The position numbers were made by a program, and so were the translations under genes. DNA of 64,000 nucleotides from Agarivorans aestuarii (GTDB lineage: Bacteria > Pseudomonadota > Gammaproteobacteria > Enterobacterales > Celerinatantimonadaceae), in NCBI RefSeq assembly GCF_019670125.1, contig NZ_AP023033.1, positions 4,616,001-4,680,000 on the forward strand. Reading direction: 5' to 3'. Of the stretch, positions 52,387 through 61,653 are shown one piece after another. Position 1 is the stretch's first letter. The number at the start of each line of letters is the position of its first letter. Below the pieces are notes generated by a model that ran no database searches, had not been told where the DNA came from, and was given only the letters and a program-made list of their open reading frames with translations.

Positions 52387-53310
52387 ATGAATTTTAGCCT
52401 AGAGCAGCTAAATACTTTTGTTACTGTTTATGAACGAAAATCTTTAAGCAAAGCTGCTGTCAAACTCAATAAACACCGCAGTACTATTGGCCAAGTGGTC
52501 ATGAATCTAGAAGACACTCTAATGGTAACTTTGTTTGATAAAGTCGGCCGTTCAGTTGAGCCTACAAAAGAGGCAACATTATTATATAGATACGCAAAAC
52601 AAGCTGTAGAACAACTAAAAACTTTTGATAAACTCGCAATTAACTTAGCCTCCGGAGATATAGAAGCCATCAATATCGGTTACTGTAGTTTTATTCCTCA
52701 AATCGCAATCGCCGACGTTAGAATGCAACTAGCTAGAGACTTCCCAAACCTGAGGGTGAATCTATTTGTGTGCGGAAAGGATAAACTCAAACAAGGTATA
52801 GAAGACGGATATTTTCACTTTGGCTTGGTTAACATTCATGACAGTAAAGCAATAAATAGTTTCCATTCAACATACTTAGAGACCCTATCTTTTGTTCCAT
52901 TCGGAGCGAGAAATAGCAAGCTTGCCGGTACTTCTCCAGACGAAATGCTTTCTCAACTAAAAAATTCGAAGCAGCTAATATTACAATCTCTTATAGAAGA
53001 AGGCTTATCAGACAAAATTACCTTTTCACCAAACAATGAAGCAATAGATCAATTATCAGTCGTCATTAGGCTAACTGAGTTGGGACATGGTTGGACGTTA
53101 CTTCCTCGCTCAATAGTAAAATCGGAGTACATCAATCAGAGCTTAGTGCAGTTAGAAGTATCTGAGTGGAAAAAAAGCCTAGAAATTCCTATTTCACTTT
53201 GGAGTCCGCACTCCAGCCAATTAGAGAAAATCAGAACGTCTATAGTGAATGCGCTGCAAGACTATGTTGACTATGTTTTGGAAGAATTAAACAATGATTT
53301 GTGCCAATAG
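52387..53310 (+). CDS. LysR family transcriptional regulator
   Basis: 307 aa from the ATG at 52387, chosen because GGGAG lies seven bases upstream and the protein then opens with the usual LysR N-terminus (MNFSLEQLNTFVTVYERKSL). The winged HTH continues SKAAVKLNKHRSTIGQVVMNLE. The effector domain follows from about residue 90. It is divergent from the minus-strand cluster of envelope proteins and may regulate it. Confidence 0.82.
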   Translation: MNFSLEQLNTFVTVYERKSLSKAAVKLNKHRSTIGQVVMNLEDTLMVTLFDKVGRSVEPTKEATLLYRYAKQAVEQLKTFDKLAINLASGDIEAINIGYCSFIPQIAIADVRMQLARDFPNLRVNLFVCGKDKLKQGIEDGYFHFGLVNIHDSKAINSFHSTYLETLSFVPFGARNSKLAGTSPDEMLSQLKNSKQLILQSLIEEGLSDKITFSPNNEAIDQLSVVIRLTELGHGWTLLPRSIVKSEYINQSLVQLEVSEWKKSLEIPISLWSPHSSQLEKIRTSIVNALQDYVDYVLEELNNDLCQ

Positions 53311-53424
53311 TTTTGGTTTAGTGGCTCAGTAAATGGTCGATTAAGGGCGCTCTATTTGAGATGTAGCTGATAATTGAACCGTTATCCAGAGGTTTAAAGG
53401 GGAGATGGACAAGATAACGATATT

Positions 53425-53559
53425 GAAAGTGAAGACGCCCATAAACTGCAGTAGCTCAGACCTGATCTGACAGTTACCCGATTTTTAGGGTGCCTTGTCA
53501 GCTTAGATTTGAGCTAAATTCTTCTCAACCCAAGTGTACTATTCCTAATAGAATATAGT
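53425..53559 (+). repeat. Direct repeat R2, right edge of accessory segment
   Basis: Blocks at 53425-53446 and 53527-53559 repeat R1 (42788-42899) in order and orientation. The 81-base spacer is unlike that of R1 and includes GACCTGATCTGACAGTTACC, which has the look of an insertion-sequence end. R2 ends directly at the stop codon of the following lipoprotein gene. Confidence 0.55.
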
Positions 53560-54993
53560 TTATTTAAAATTAGTGCATTGGCTTTCTGACATTGAAGTTT
53601 CTGAATCGCCACATTCTAATTTATGGGTACCATCACGATAATTAGTATATTTTTCCCACTTACCATCGCTATTATGGCTAGTCATAACTTGAGAGGGCTT
53701 ACTGACGTTTTCACTGAAGTCATTTTTCGTTCTCGACCAATAGTCAGCGCCATGAGATTCATCACTGTAAAAATCGGTGTCTACTACCTCTCTAATCGGG
53801 GTTAAGTCTTCTTGAGTCACTGAATCTGTTACTCCAATTAGATGGCTAAACCCACTATTGTTGTCGGTATGGTAAACGTGTTCAGTAGAGCTAGATAGCT
53901 CAGAACCGCTATAGTTTTTTGTGATTAAAGATTGCATTACCTCACTACCGGCGATCATTTGGGATTCACATTCTGTCCAATCGGTGACGTCATAGTAAAC
54001 TGAGTTTCTAACGCCTGATGACTGCTGTAAGGTTGTTTCTAGCCATTCACTCACCGAGCATCCGTAGCCAAACTCTGCATAGACTAAGTTGACAGTTTTC
54101 TCTATGTTCATACCACTACGCTGAACCGTTTTCATCGAACTTTTATCGAATAGACTCACCTTAGTACTGAGGTCATCAGACATAACAAAAGTCTCAGAAT
54201 CGAAGTTACCATTAGATGTTTGAACAAATTCATAACGGTACCAATCGTCATATAGTGAATCCTTATTTGCTAGCCGCCCTAAGAAATATTCAACCCAAGC
54301 AAAATCTGCGTTTGGATGTTGATCTAGTAATTGCTTGGTTTCTTCATATGACTTTTGCAATCCGGGTACCAGTTTTTGTGCAAGCTGATGGAGTGAATCA
54401 TCTCCGGAGTGGATATAGTCAGCGTACAATTCGCTAACCGTAATGTTGTATCGATTAGCAATTCGCCATTCTTGCTCTCGCAATCTATGTGCTATATCTT
54501 CTCGAAGTTCTTGTCCGGCAATAATAGACTGACAAGATAAATTTCCTGATTGGTAAACGCGGAGTTCTTGCTCAACTTGCTTCCAAACAACGGAGGTTAA
54601 CGGCGTCAAATTCAACAAATCTTGATCTGTCATTAATGCAAATTGAGGTGGAAAAACCATCGAATAAGCATTTTCTATAGGTGTATTAATAAAATCGGTA
54701 TCTATCGCACCCACAGGCACATTTACGACTATAGGCACGTACTGAGCACATTGGCTATAACGTGACGGAATAACTAGCTCAAACTCTCCCTCTTCTTGCG
54801 TCACAACACTGGGTTCACCTGCATCATGTAAACTGTTGAAGTTTAGATCTAGGAAAACAGTAGCGCCGATGATATAGCCATCAATCGCTCTTCCTTTAAA
54901 GGCTTTAACTGGGTTATCGTTGTCAGTGCTGCCACCGCAACTTACCAATAGGGTTAATATGGAACAGTGTATTATGAGTTTAAATAGGCTCAT
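53560..54993 (-). CDS. Large predicted lipoprotein
   Basis: 477 aa. The N-terminus is a lipoprotein signal with lipobox LVSCGG, followed by an acidic linker. AIDGYIIGATVFLDLNFNSLHDAGEPSVVTQ is reminiscent of SdrD/Cna-B-like surface beta domains with EF-hand-type calcium loops (DLNFNSLHDAGEP). The rest is unrecognised, with several cysteines. It is probably exposed on the outer membrane. It follows the RND efflux genes on the same strand but with its own 70-base gap. Confidence 0.7.
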   Translation of the reverse strand: MSLFKLIIHCSILTLLVSCGGSTDNDNPVKAFKGRAIDGYIIGATVFLDLNFNSLHDAGEPSVVTQEEGEFELVIPSRYSQCAQYVPIVVNVPVGAIDTDFINTPIENAYSMVFPPQFALMTDQDLLNLTPLTSVVWKQVEQELRVYQSGNLSCQSIIAGQELREDIAHRLREQEWRIANRYNITVSELYADYIHSGDDSLHQLAQKLVPGLQKSYEETKQLLDQHPNADFAWVEYFLGRLANKDSLYDDWYRYEFVQTSNGNFDSETFVMSDDLSTKVSLFDKSSMKTVQRSGMNIEKTVNLVYAEFGYGCSVSEWLETTLQQSSGVRNSVYYDVTDWTECESQMIAGSEVMQSLITKNYSGSELSSSTEHVYHTDNNSGFSHLIGVTDSVTQEDLTPIREVVDTDFYSDESHGADYWSRTKNDFSENVSKPSQVMTSHNSDGKWEKYTNYRDGTHKLECGDSETSMSESQCTNFK

Positions 54994-55064
54994 TATTAAT
55001 CCTTAGATACAGTGATCCATTCAGGCTGGTTTGAAGCCTGAATGGATATTTTAGTGACTCTTTT

Positions 55065-58000
55065 TTAGAGGGTTAAATTAAGATTTTTTGTACTTTCAGT
55101 AGCTTTTATGTTGAAGAAAATGGCATAAAGTACAGGCACTATAATTAAGGTGAGTAAGGTCGCGAAAGTAAGCCCAAATACCAATACAACTGACATCGAT
55201 TTAAAGAATGCGTCAAAGAATAAAGGAATAACCCCTAGCACTGTGGTTAATGCTCCCATCATTACGGGTCTAACTCGGCTGGCCGCTGCGTCAACAACAG
55301 CATCGTGCCTTGGTTTCCCTTCAATAATTTCTAAATCAATTTGGTCAACCAACACAATGGCATTTTTAATTAGTAAGCCAGACAACGACAGAAGGCCCAA
55401 AATAGCCATAAACTCCATTGGTGTTCCTGTGGCTAACAAGCCTGTAGACACTCCGATCAAGGCCAAAGGTACTGCCAGCCAAATAACTATTGGTTGCCTC
55501 ACCGAGCCAAACAACACAAAAACAGTAATCACCATCGCAATAAGACCTAATGGAATGGTTGATGCTAAATTGTCATTAGATTCTTTAGAATCTCCATACT
55601 CTCCACCCCATTTCAAGGCGTAACCTTCTGGGAGGTCAATCGCTTCAATTTTTGGTTTTATGCGATTGAATAGATCGGTTGTAAGCTCACCGGGAACAGG
55701 ATCTGACTGCGCCTTAATTTCCCATTGGCGGTCAACTCGCCTTACTAAACCATCACGCCAAACCGTTCTATACCCGTTAGTTATTTGACCAATAGGTACG
55801 CTGGCTCCGGTGATAGAACTAATAACTTGTAAGTTTTTGATATCGGTAACGCTGTTGCTCTCAGCTTTCGGTGCTTTGGCAATAATTGGGATCAGCTCAT
55901 CGTTATCGCGGTAGGTACCTATTCTCATTCCTGAGAAGTTAGTCTCTAGCGCTGAGGCTAAGTCTTCTCTAGATACACCTACTCTTTGGGCTGCTTGAAC
56001 TGCGTAAATAGGCTCGATTACGCTAATAGCTTGCCGCCAATCATCTTTAATAGATAAGGCTTTACCATCTTCGGCCATTATTGCTTTGGCTTGGTCAGCA
56101 AGGTGGTGCAATACTTTAGGAGCAGGGCCACTAAATTTTGCCTCTATGCGTGAACCTCCACCAGGTCCTAATACAAACTTCCATGTTTTACCTTGGGCAT
56201 CAGGGTAGGCGTTATCAATATAGCGTTGAATATCGACAAGTAACCCATCGATAACTTTGTCATCTTGGGTGCGTATTAATAATTGGCCGTAAGCAGAGTT
56301 TTGTGACTCTGGGGCATATACAAGCATGAAACGTGGTACGCCTCCACCAATCGACGCTTGCACAGTTTTAACTCCTTCTAAAGACTGAATATGCTTCCCT
56401 AGGCTTTCTATATCTTTCTTTGTTTTAGAAATATCGGTTCCTTGTGGAAGCCAGTAATCAACAACAAACATAGGCGTCGTAGAAGCAGGGAAAAAGCCCG
56501 GTTTAACAAATTGGAATCCCCATACAGAGGCACAAAACAGCGCAACAACTCCCACCACAACAATAAAGCGTTGCTGGAGAGTGGCGTAAAGTAGTTTTTT
56601 GTATAATGTAGAGAAGCGGCTATCTGTTTGTTGGCTAAGATTGTCACCCAAAGATTCTTTGAACAACCAGAAGCAGAATAGCGGCGTTAAAGTAATAGCA
56701 AATAACCAGCTATACATTAAAGAAATAAGGATTACCCAGAACAGGTGACCGGTATATTCTGCGGTTGAACCAGGGGCGAAGCCAATGGGAGCAAAAGCTA
56801 TAATTCCTACTAGTGTTCCTCCCAACAAAGGCCAAACTGAGCGTTTAACAATTTGTTTGGCAATGGCTAATTTTTTAGTACCATTTAAAATACCTACCAA
56901 TATCCCTTCGGTGACAACAATCGCATTGTCTACCATCATTCCTAAGGCAATAATGAGCGCACCTAATGAAATGCGATGCATAGGAATATCAACAAAATTC
57001 ATCGTTGCAAGTGTGGCAAAAATAGTCAAAAGCAAAATCGCGCCAATAACAATGGCTGACTTAAAGCCCATAAAAATAAGCAGGGTTACAATCACTATCA
57101 CCAGTGCCGCAATCACATTCACTACAAAGTTTTCAACTGACGAATCGACAATTTTACCTTGGTGATAAAACTCATGTAATTCAATTCCTAGTGGTCTTAG
57201 GTTTTTGGTTTCTGCTATCTTGGAGTCAATATCTGAACCAATTTTTACGATGTTGCTGCCTAGTAGGCCTGAAATACCAATAGCCACAGCAGGTTTACCG
57301 TTATATAGATATTCTTTTTCTTCTGGTTCGCTATAACCGCGCCACACTCGCGCGATGTCTTTGAGATAAATAAGTTTACCGTCTGCGTCGGTGCTTATAA
57401 GGAGGTTTTGAAACGACTCAACCGAGTCAACAACATTGGTTGGGTCTATAACTAAGCGCTTATTACCAACTTTAACGTTACCCGACGAAACCACTGCGTT
57501 TTGTTGAGACAGTAGGCTAACAACATTAGAAATAGCTAAGCCTAACCTTTTAGCATCTTGATTCGATATCTCGACATAAATGGCTTCTTTTTGTAACCCG
57601 TCAAGGGTAACTCGAGCAACACCGTCTACTTGTAGCAATGAACTCTGTAAGGTTTTTGCGTATTTTTTTAACTCAGCGTTTGAATAACCGTCGCCCGTTA
57701 CAAAATAGAGCAGACCAAATACGTCACCAAAGTCATCTGCCACATAAGGTTTACCGGCGCCTGTTGGTAAAGCCGACGAAATATCACTGATTTTATTACG
57801 CAGTTTGTTCCAAACTAACTGTAAATCACTTCGAGTTTTTGACGCGTCATATCTTACTTCTACGTTTATTTCAGACTTTCCATAGGTTGAAACAGATTCA
57901 ATAGTCTTTACTTCGGCTAACTGTTGAATGGCTTTTTCTAAAGGCTCGGTAATTTCCAGCGCGACTTCATGAGGGCTTGCGCCAGGATAGCTAGTAACAA

Positions 58001-58139
58001 TAACAGCTTGTCTAATCGTAAATTCAGGGTCTTCGAACCTCGCCATGTTTTGATAGGCATGCCATCCACCAACTATTGTTAACAACATAACAATAACGCT
58101 CAACACTGTATTTTTTATTGTAAATTCAGCAATATTCAT
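55065..58139 (-). CDS. RND-type efflux pump inner-membrane subunit
   Basis: About 1024 aa, the AcrB/MexB superfamily layout of two halves, each with a large periplasmic loop and twelve membrane helices in all. In TM4 the proton-relay pair is Asp-Asn (LGMMVDNAIVVTEG) rather than Asp-Asp; the TM10 lysine is kept (LLIKNAIVLVDQ). The ATG at 58139 gives the usual MNIAEFTIKN start; an earlier GTG is less likely. It pairs with the adaptor gene 48 bases upstream. No outer-membrane TolC-type gene is adjacent. Confidence 0.9.
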   Translation of the reverse strand: MNIAEFTIKNTVLSVIVMLLTIVGGWHAYQNMARFEDPEFTIRQAVIVTSYPGASPHEVALEITEPLEKAIQQLAEVKTIESVSTYGKSEINVEVRYDASKTRSDLQLVWNKLRNKISDISSALPTGAGKPYVADDFGDVFGLLYFVTGDGYSNAELKKYAKTLQSSLLQVDGVARVTLDGLQKEAIYVEISNQDAKRLGLAISNVVSLLSQQNAVVSSGNVKVGNKRLVIDPTNVVDSVESFQNLLISTDADGKLIYLKDIARVWRGYSEPEEKEYLYNGKPAVAIGISGLLGSNIVKIGSDIDSKIAETKNLRPLGIELHEFYHQGKIVDSSVENFVVNVIAALVIVIVTLLIFMGFKSAIVIGAILLLTIFATLATMNFVDIPMHRISLGALIIALGMMVDNAIVVTEGILVGILNGTKKLAIAKQIVKRSVWPLLGGTLVGIIAFAPIGFAPGSTAEYTGHLFWVILISLMYSWLFAITLTPLFCFWLFKESLGDNLSQQTDSRFSTLYKKLLYATLQQRFIVVVGVVALFCASVWGFQFVKPGFFPASTTPMFVVDYWLPQGTDISKTKKDIESLGKHIQSLEGVKTVQASIGGGVPRFMLVYAPESQNSAYGQLLIRTQDDKVIDGLLVDIQRYIDNAYPDAQGKTWKFVLGPGGGSRIEAKFSGPAPKVLHHLADQAKAIMAEDGKALSIKDDWRQAISVIEPIYAVQAAQRVGVSREDLASALETNFSGMRIGTYRDNDELIPIIAKAPKAESNSVTDIKNLQVISSITGASVPIGQITNGYRTVWRDGLVRRVDRQWEIKAQSDPVPGELTTDLFNRIKPKIEAIDLPEGYALKWGGEYGDSKESNDNLASTIPLGLIAMVITVFVLFGSVRQPIVIWLAVPLALIGVSTGLLATGTPMEFMAILGLLSLSGLLIKNAIVLVDQIDLEIIEGKPRHDAVVDAAASRVRPVMMGALTTVLGVIPLFFDAFFKSMSVVLVFGLTFATLLTLIIVPVLYAIFFNIKATESTKNLNLTL

Positions 58140-58187
58140 TAGTTCTCGCCTGCTCACGGATAACTTTTACAAAATGACTCAATAAGA

Positions 58188-59258
58188 TTATTTCCATTTT
58201 CTTACCTTCATCCCTTCGTATAAGTAGGTAGCTCCCGCACTGACTATTAGTTCATCTTTTGCTATTCCTGATGTAGCAGCGAGCATTTCACCAACACCTT
58301 CTGCTATGTGTATTTTCCGTTTCGTAACCGTCATGTTTTCACTATTTACTACCCAAACGTAAGCATCACTGCCATCACTTGTTATTGCGCTTAATGGTAT
58401 TAGGGGGTGATTTTCCGAATGGTCTGCCAACGTGTGTATTTCGATGGTTGCATTCATTCCTGGAAGAACTAACAAGTTGCTAGGAGCTGAAAACTCAAAA
58501 GTAATGTTATAAGTTTGTGTTGCGCTATCTGCCAATAAGGTGGCTTCTCGATAATAAGCGGCAATTTTTCTCTCTGGGGCAATATCAAGAACAATAAAAG
58601 TGTTGGTATTATTTTGCTTATTTGTGCTTTGGTATAATTCCGCTAAATAGTTTGCTGGCATGTCGATAGATGCTTCTTGAGTATCGCCGCCAATAAACTT
58701 CACTATAGCCTGAGCGCTTGATACGGTTTGCCCATTATCGACCATTTTTTTAGCAATAACGCCATCAAATGGCGCGGTTAAAACAGAATCATTTATGGCT
58801 TGTAGGGCACTGTCTAATTGGGATTGCTTTACGTCGCGTTCAGTTAAACGTTCTTGCAAAGCGCTTTGGGAAATAGCATTGTTTTTAGATAATTGCCGCG
58901 CTCTATTGTACTCAATTTCGGCACTTCTAAATTGAGCTTTAAATTTGTTTAGGCTATTTTTCAGTTCGCGTTGGTCAAGGCTTGCAATCACCTCTCCTTT
59001 TTTCACGAATTGTGCATTTTTTACCGGAAGAGAAATAACTTTACCGCCTGATGTAAAGCTTAAATCAACAAGGCGATTATCATTAATGATTGCTGGAAAT
59101 ATAGATACTTCCTTGTCGCCAGCAACTGAAATTTTCATTATTTTTACGGGACGAACATCTTCATTTAGTGGACGCATAGAGTCCTCACCATTACAAGCAA
59201 GCATACCCGCTATAAAAACAGTTACCGTTATCAGTCGAAAACCCGCGCTATGAAACAT
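58188..59258 (-). CDS. RND efflux periplasmic adaptor (lipoprotein)
   Basis: 356 aa membrane-fusion protein. The lipobox is GMLACN near residue 22; the lipoyl half-motif VKNAQFVKKGEVIASLD is followed by a helical hairpin and the second half (LTAPFDGVIAKKMVDNGQTV), then the beta-barrel and membrane-proximal domains. It links the RND pump to an outer-membrane channel. It is transcribed with the pump gene and preceded by a small secreted-protein gene. Confidence 0.88.
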   Translation of the reverse strand: MFHSAGFRLITVTVFIAGMLACNGEDSMRPLNEDVRPVKIMKISVAGDKEVSIFPAIINDNRLVDLSFTSGGKVISLPVKNAQFVKKGEVIASLDQRELKNSLNKFKAQFRSAEIEYNRARQLSKNNAISQSALQERLTERDVKQSQLDSALQAINDSVLTAPFDGVIAKKMVDNGQTVSSAQAIVKFIGGDTQEASIDMPANYLAELYQSTNKQNNTNTFIVLDIAPERKIAAYYREATLLADSATQTYNITFEFSAPSNLLVLPGMNATIEIHTLADHSENHPLIPLSAITSDGSDAYVWVVNSENMTVTKRKIHIAEGVGEMLAATSGIAKDELIVSAGATYLYEGMKVRKWK

Positions 59259-59288
59259 TTTTAACCCCCTTTAAAATAGATAACTGTT

Positions 59289-59591
59289 CTATAACCACTT
59301 GTTTTCGATGATGCCGCACATAATTGCGAGTTCTAATTTGTTGGTATTGTCTAAGCGTCTGAACTCCTTCTCTTGTGCTCTTTTCATGTCTTTTTTCCAC
59401 CAATGGTTACGGCTAGCAATTTTGTACCTAGCTATCACTTTAAAGTTTGCTGCATCTTTATCTGATTTATCTATCTCACCAGCTAAATGGCAGGCGGTTA
59501 TTTGCGCAAAGGTTTTTCCTGCGTCTTTTTGCTCACTGGCGTTAACCAACATAGGAGTCATTAAGGCCAACAAAACAATAAATTTTTTCAT
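59289..59591 (-). CDS. Small periplasmic protein at head of RND operon
   Basis: 100 aa from the ATG at 59591, which has GGAAAAAGA upstream and opens a signal peptide (MKKFIVLLALMTPMLVNA). The mature part is charged, with two cysteines (TACHLAGE and IMCGII) and an aromatic-basic block (RNHWWKKDMKRAQ). No family is recognised. It stands 30 bases before the adaptor gene, so it is probably the first gene of the efflux operon. Confidence 0.6.
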   Translation of the reverse strand: MKKFIVLLALMTPMLVNASEQKDAGKTFAQITACHLAGEIDKSDKDAANFKVIARYKIASRNHWWKKDMKRAQEKEFRRLDNTNKLELAIMCGIIENKWL

Positions 59592-59948
59592 TCTTTTTCC
59601 ATATAGACCAAGCACTGTGGCCATTATTGAGTGAGAAATGTAAGACCCCTTTGAGGTTTCTTAGCAAGGTGAGTTTTTGGTTATGCAAATAGGGCAAGAA
59701 GTGAGTTAGTACACTAGCTTTCTATTATCCACTCACAAAAAAAGGACGGCGTCCTTTTTGTGGGTGGATAATAGAGTGATGCTGCTGCTGGGTCAACAGA
59801 TTTTTGACTAACTTTTACACAAAGGTTGCTTTAATTTTATGATCATCAATTCAAAAGAATCGTATAGGTCAAAAGTCTTGCCGGTCTAGTAAAGTAAATA
59901 TTGCTAGTGCTACTATTGAAAAACATAGTGACAAAGAGTTACAACAAA
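59592..59948. promoter_or_regulatory. Divergent control region between efflux operon and TetR gene
   Basis: About 350 bases holding both promoters and, at 59722-59774, a 53-bp inverted repeat running from CTATTATCCAC to GTGGATAATAG with an AGGACGGCGTCCT-type centre. There are two extra A bases and one mismatch in the left arm. The centre recurs at 60599-60622. Confidence 0.6.
59722..59774. repeat. 53-bp near-perfect palindrome
   Basis: The arms CTATTATCCACTCACAAAAA and TTTTTGTGGGTGGATAATAG pair around GGACGGCGTCC. It is far longer than a usual TetR operator and lacks the T-run position of a simple terminator. The AAAAAGGAYGNCGTCCTTTTTGTG core is found again at 60599-60622 without the outer arms. 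Confidence 0.7.
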
Positions 59949-60380
59949 ATGCCGGCCAATTTAATGAGTATAAAATCGGAACGAACCAGAGCTAAGATTA
60001 TTGATGCAGCCTTAAAAATAACCATGAGTGAAGGGTTTGATAAAGCTACATTTGTACATATAGCTGAAACGGCGGGCATTTCTAAGTCTGGGATTAATGC
60101 CCATTTTAAGAGAAAATCTGACATAGCAGCACAGCTAGCGCCGATTTACATTCAAATGATTAAAGAGCCTCTTAATTTTGACTCCACCACCGACTTTTAT
60201 AATTCTTGGGTGGATTCGTTCAATACAAACGCACAATTTAAAGCGGCTATATTGTCTGTGGGACCAATCATCCCAAAGTTAGACGGTGTAAAAGGTTTAT
60301 TCGATACCATCAATGGGCACCCGGAAGATGTTAAGCGGTGTGTGTATATGTGTGTTGGATTTTCCGTTATAAACAGTTAA
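59949..60380 (+). CDS. TetR family regulator, short or truncated at the C-terminus
   Basis: 143 aa from the ATG at 59949. The N-terminal TetR HTH is clear (RTRAKIIDAALKITMSEGFDKATFVHIAETAGISKSGINAHFKRKSDI). The ligand domain stops after about 90 residues with VYMCVGFSVINS, whereas family members are usually 190-220 aa, so the gene may be truncated. It is divergent from the efflux operon and a likely local repressor. A later ATG at 59964 is also possible as the start. Confidence 0.72.
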   Translation: MPANLMSIKSERTRAKIIDAALKITMSEGFDKATFVHIAETAGISKSGINAHFKRKSDIAAQLAPIYIQMIKEPLNFDSTTDFYNSWVDSFNTNAQFKAAILSVGPIIPKLDGVKGLFDTINGHPEDVKRCVYMCVGFSVINS

Positions 60381-60740
60381 AAAAGCGCGTAAAGTTCCCC
60401 CCGCTTCCTTAAAAACATTCGAATAACTCCCATACTAATTAACCGAAACCAAACTTTCTCAAACTTGGTTTCGGTTGAATCATCAGCTTGAGTACTTAAG
60501 TATTTGCTAATGGTTAACACTCATATTGGTAGCTCCTAATTTAAGTTTCGATGCTTAAAGTGATTTTTCTTGACAACCATTTTCATACAACACAATATAA
60601 AAAGGATGTCGTCCTTTTTGTGAGGTGTCGTAGTTTTGTTGCAAAGTTTGCAACTAAGTTTCAGCAGTAAGATTGTTGGAAACAAGCAAAGCAAGTCGCT
60701 CTTGAACTGGGCGCTGTTTAATCCATAGAGAAGTATCAAA
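60381..60740. other. Gene-free stretch with two hairpins
   Basis: At 60441-60476 a 12-bp stem AACCGAAACCAA / TTGGTTTCGGTT could end the TetR transcript, though no T-run follows. At 60599-60622 stands the short second copy of the palindrome core seen at 59722-59774. A minus-strand frame here shows no gene-like character. Confidence 0.5.
60599..60622. repeat. Second copy of palindrome core
   Basis: AAAAAGGA-TGTCG-TCCTTTTT followed by GTG, matching the centre of the 53-bp palindrome 850 bases upstream. Confidence 0.55.
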
Positions 60741-60917
60741 ATGAAAAACATATTAGCTATTACAGCGCTATCTTTCGCTCTAATACTAACCGGTTGTGGT
60801 GAGCCTACATTATCAGCCGAAGGTGAAGCTGCTGTTAACTATTTAACTAACTACAACTATCTAAAGGACAATTGTGAAATAGATAGTATGGAAGATTTAG
60901 CAAATAGCAAACCCTAA
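60741..60917 (+). pseudogene. Truncated lipoprotein, paralogue of the gene at 62769
   Basis: 58 codons: MKNILAITALSFALILTGCGE opens with a lipobox and then runs NYLKDNCEIDSMEDLA before a stop. It matches the first half of the 111-aa lipoprotein at 62769-63104 (MKNVLTF...LTGCGE..., NYVYLKNNCEVDSMADL) at most positions. It ends where that protein continues, so it is best read as a broken duplicate, though it could still be made as a short lipopeptide. Confidence 0.65.
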
Positions 60918-60953
60918 ACCCTCGAAAGAGGGAAAACCGAACAGAGAGAAAAC

Positions 60954-61625
60954 ATGAATAAATTGCTCGCCTTATCAGCGTTAGTTATTGTCCTAGTTGG
61001 CTGCGATGCCGAGGTTATCGTGCCTGTAAACATTAGCCAAGTTAGCAACTTAGAGCTAAACGATACGGTCATTACTTCTCAAGCAAAAATTACCATCGAT
61101 GGTTCATGTAAAGACCGCGAAACAGGTGCCGAGTCCGATTCATTGAGTAAAGCAAATGGAATGATGTGGAACTTGTTTGCCCGTGAGCATGAGTTTGTAT
61201 CATGCAAAGCAACTAGCAAGTACGCATTCGATTCAATTGTTACATATAACATCGAAACCCAATTGATCACGAAACAAGGGGGCATGAATAGTTCAAAGAA
61301 TAAACGTGAATTAGGCTTAGGTTTAGCCGACGGTAAAGTGTTGCTTATGGTATCTGATAAGCTCAAACAACGCTTGAAAGCCCGCACAGGTGAACTTGAT
61401 TCAGTTGAACCAACCTTTAACGTAAAGCTAGTAAACGATACAACTGAATTAGTAGAAGCAAGTTCGAAAGGTGTCTATATCTATACAGGAAAAAGCTTCA
61501 CGCCGTATCAAGAAGCAGGCTACACAATTAAACCTAAAGGCTCGTTCTACATAAGAACTGGCTCAGTTGGAGCTGATGCCCTCACTACTCATGGTTACAC
61601 ACATTTCGCAACAATCACTAAATAG
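60954..61625 (+). CDS. Predicted lipoprotein, 223 aa
   Basis: Signal peptide with lipobox VLVGCDAE (Cys18), then a beta-rich domain of about 200 residues with a Cys pair (SCKDRET and SCKATS). No family is recognised. A shared leader CAGAGAGAAAAC stands directly before its ATG and again before the gene at 62343. A decayed relative of its N-terminus is found at 62634-62723. It belongs to a run of small envelope-protein genes on one strand. Confidence 0.7.
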   Translation: MNKLLALSALVIVLVGCDAEVIVPVNISQVSNLELNDTVITSQAKITIDGSCKDRETGAESDSLSKANGMMWNLFAREHEFVSCKATSKYAFDSIVTYNIETQLITKQGGMNSSKNKRELGLGLADGKVLLMVSDKLKQRLKARTGELDSVEPTFNVKLVNDTTELVEASSKGVYIYTGKSFTPYQEAGYTIKPKGSFYIRTGSVGADALTTHGYTHFATITK

Positions 61626-61653
61626 TTAAACCTATCTAACCAAGAAGAACACA

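Noticed and set aside
60599-60622. Integron attC site for the small-gene array
   Set aside because: No RYYYAAC / GTTRRRY core pair is found between the genes and the spacers are not homologous, so a cassette array is not supported.
60536-60751. Minus-strand 71-codon frame
   Set aside because: It runs through the palindrome copy and the start of the plus-strand lipoprotein remnant; no gene-like features.
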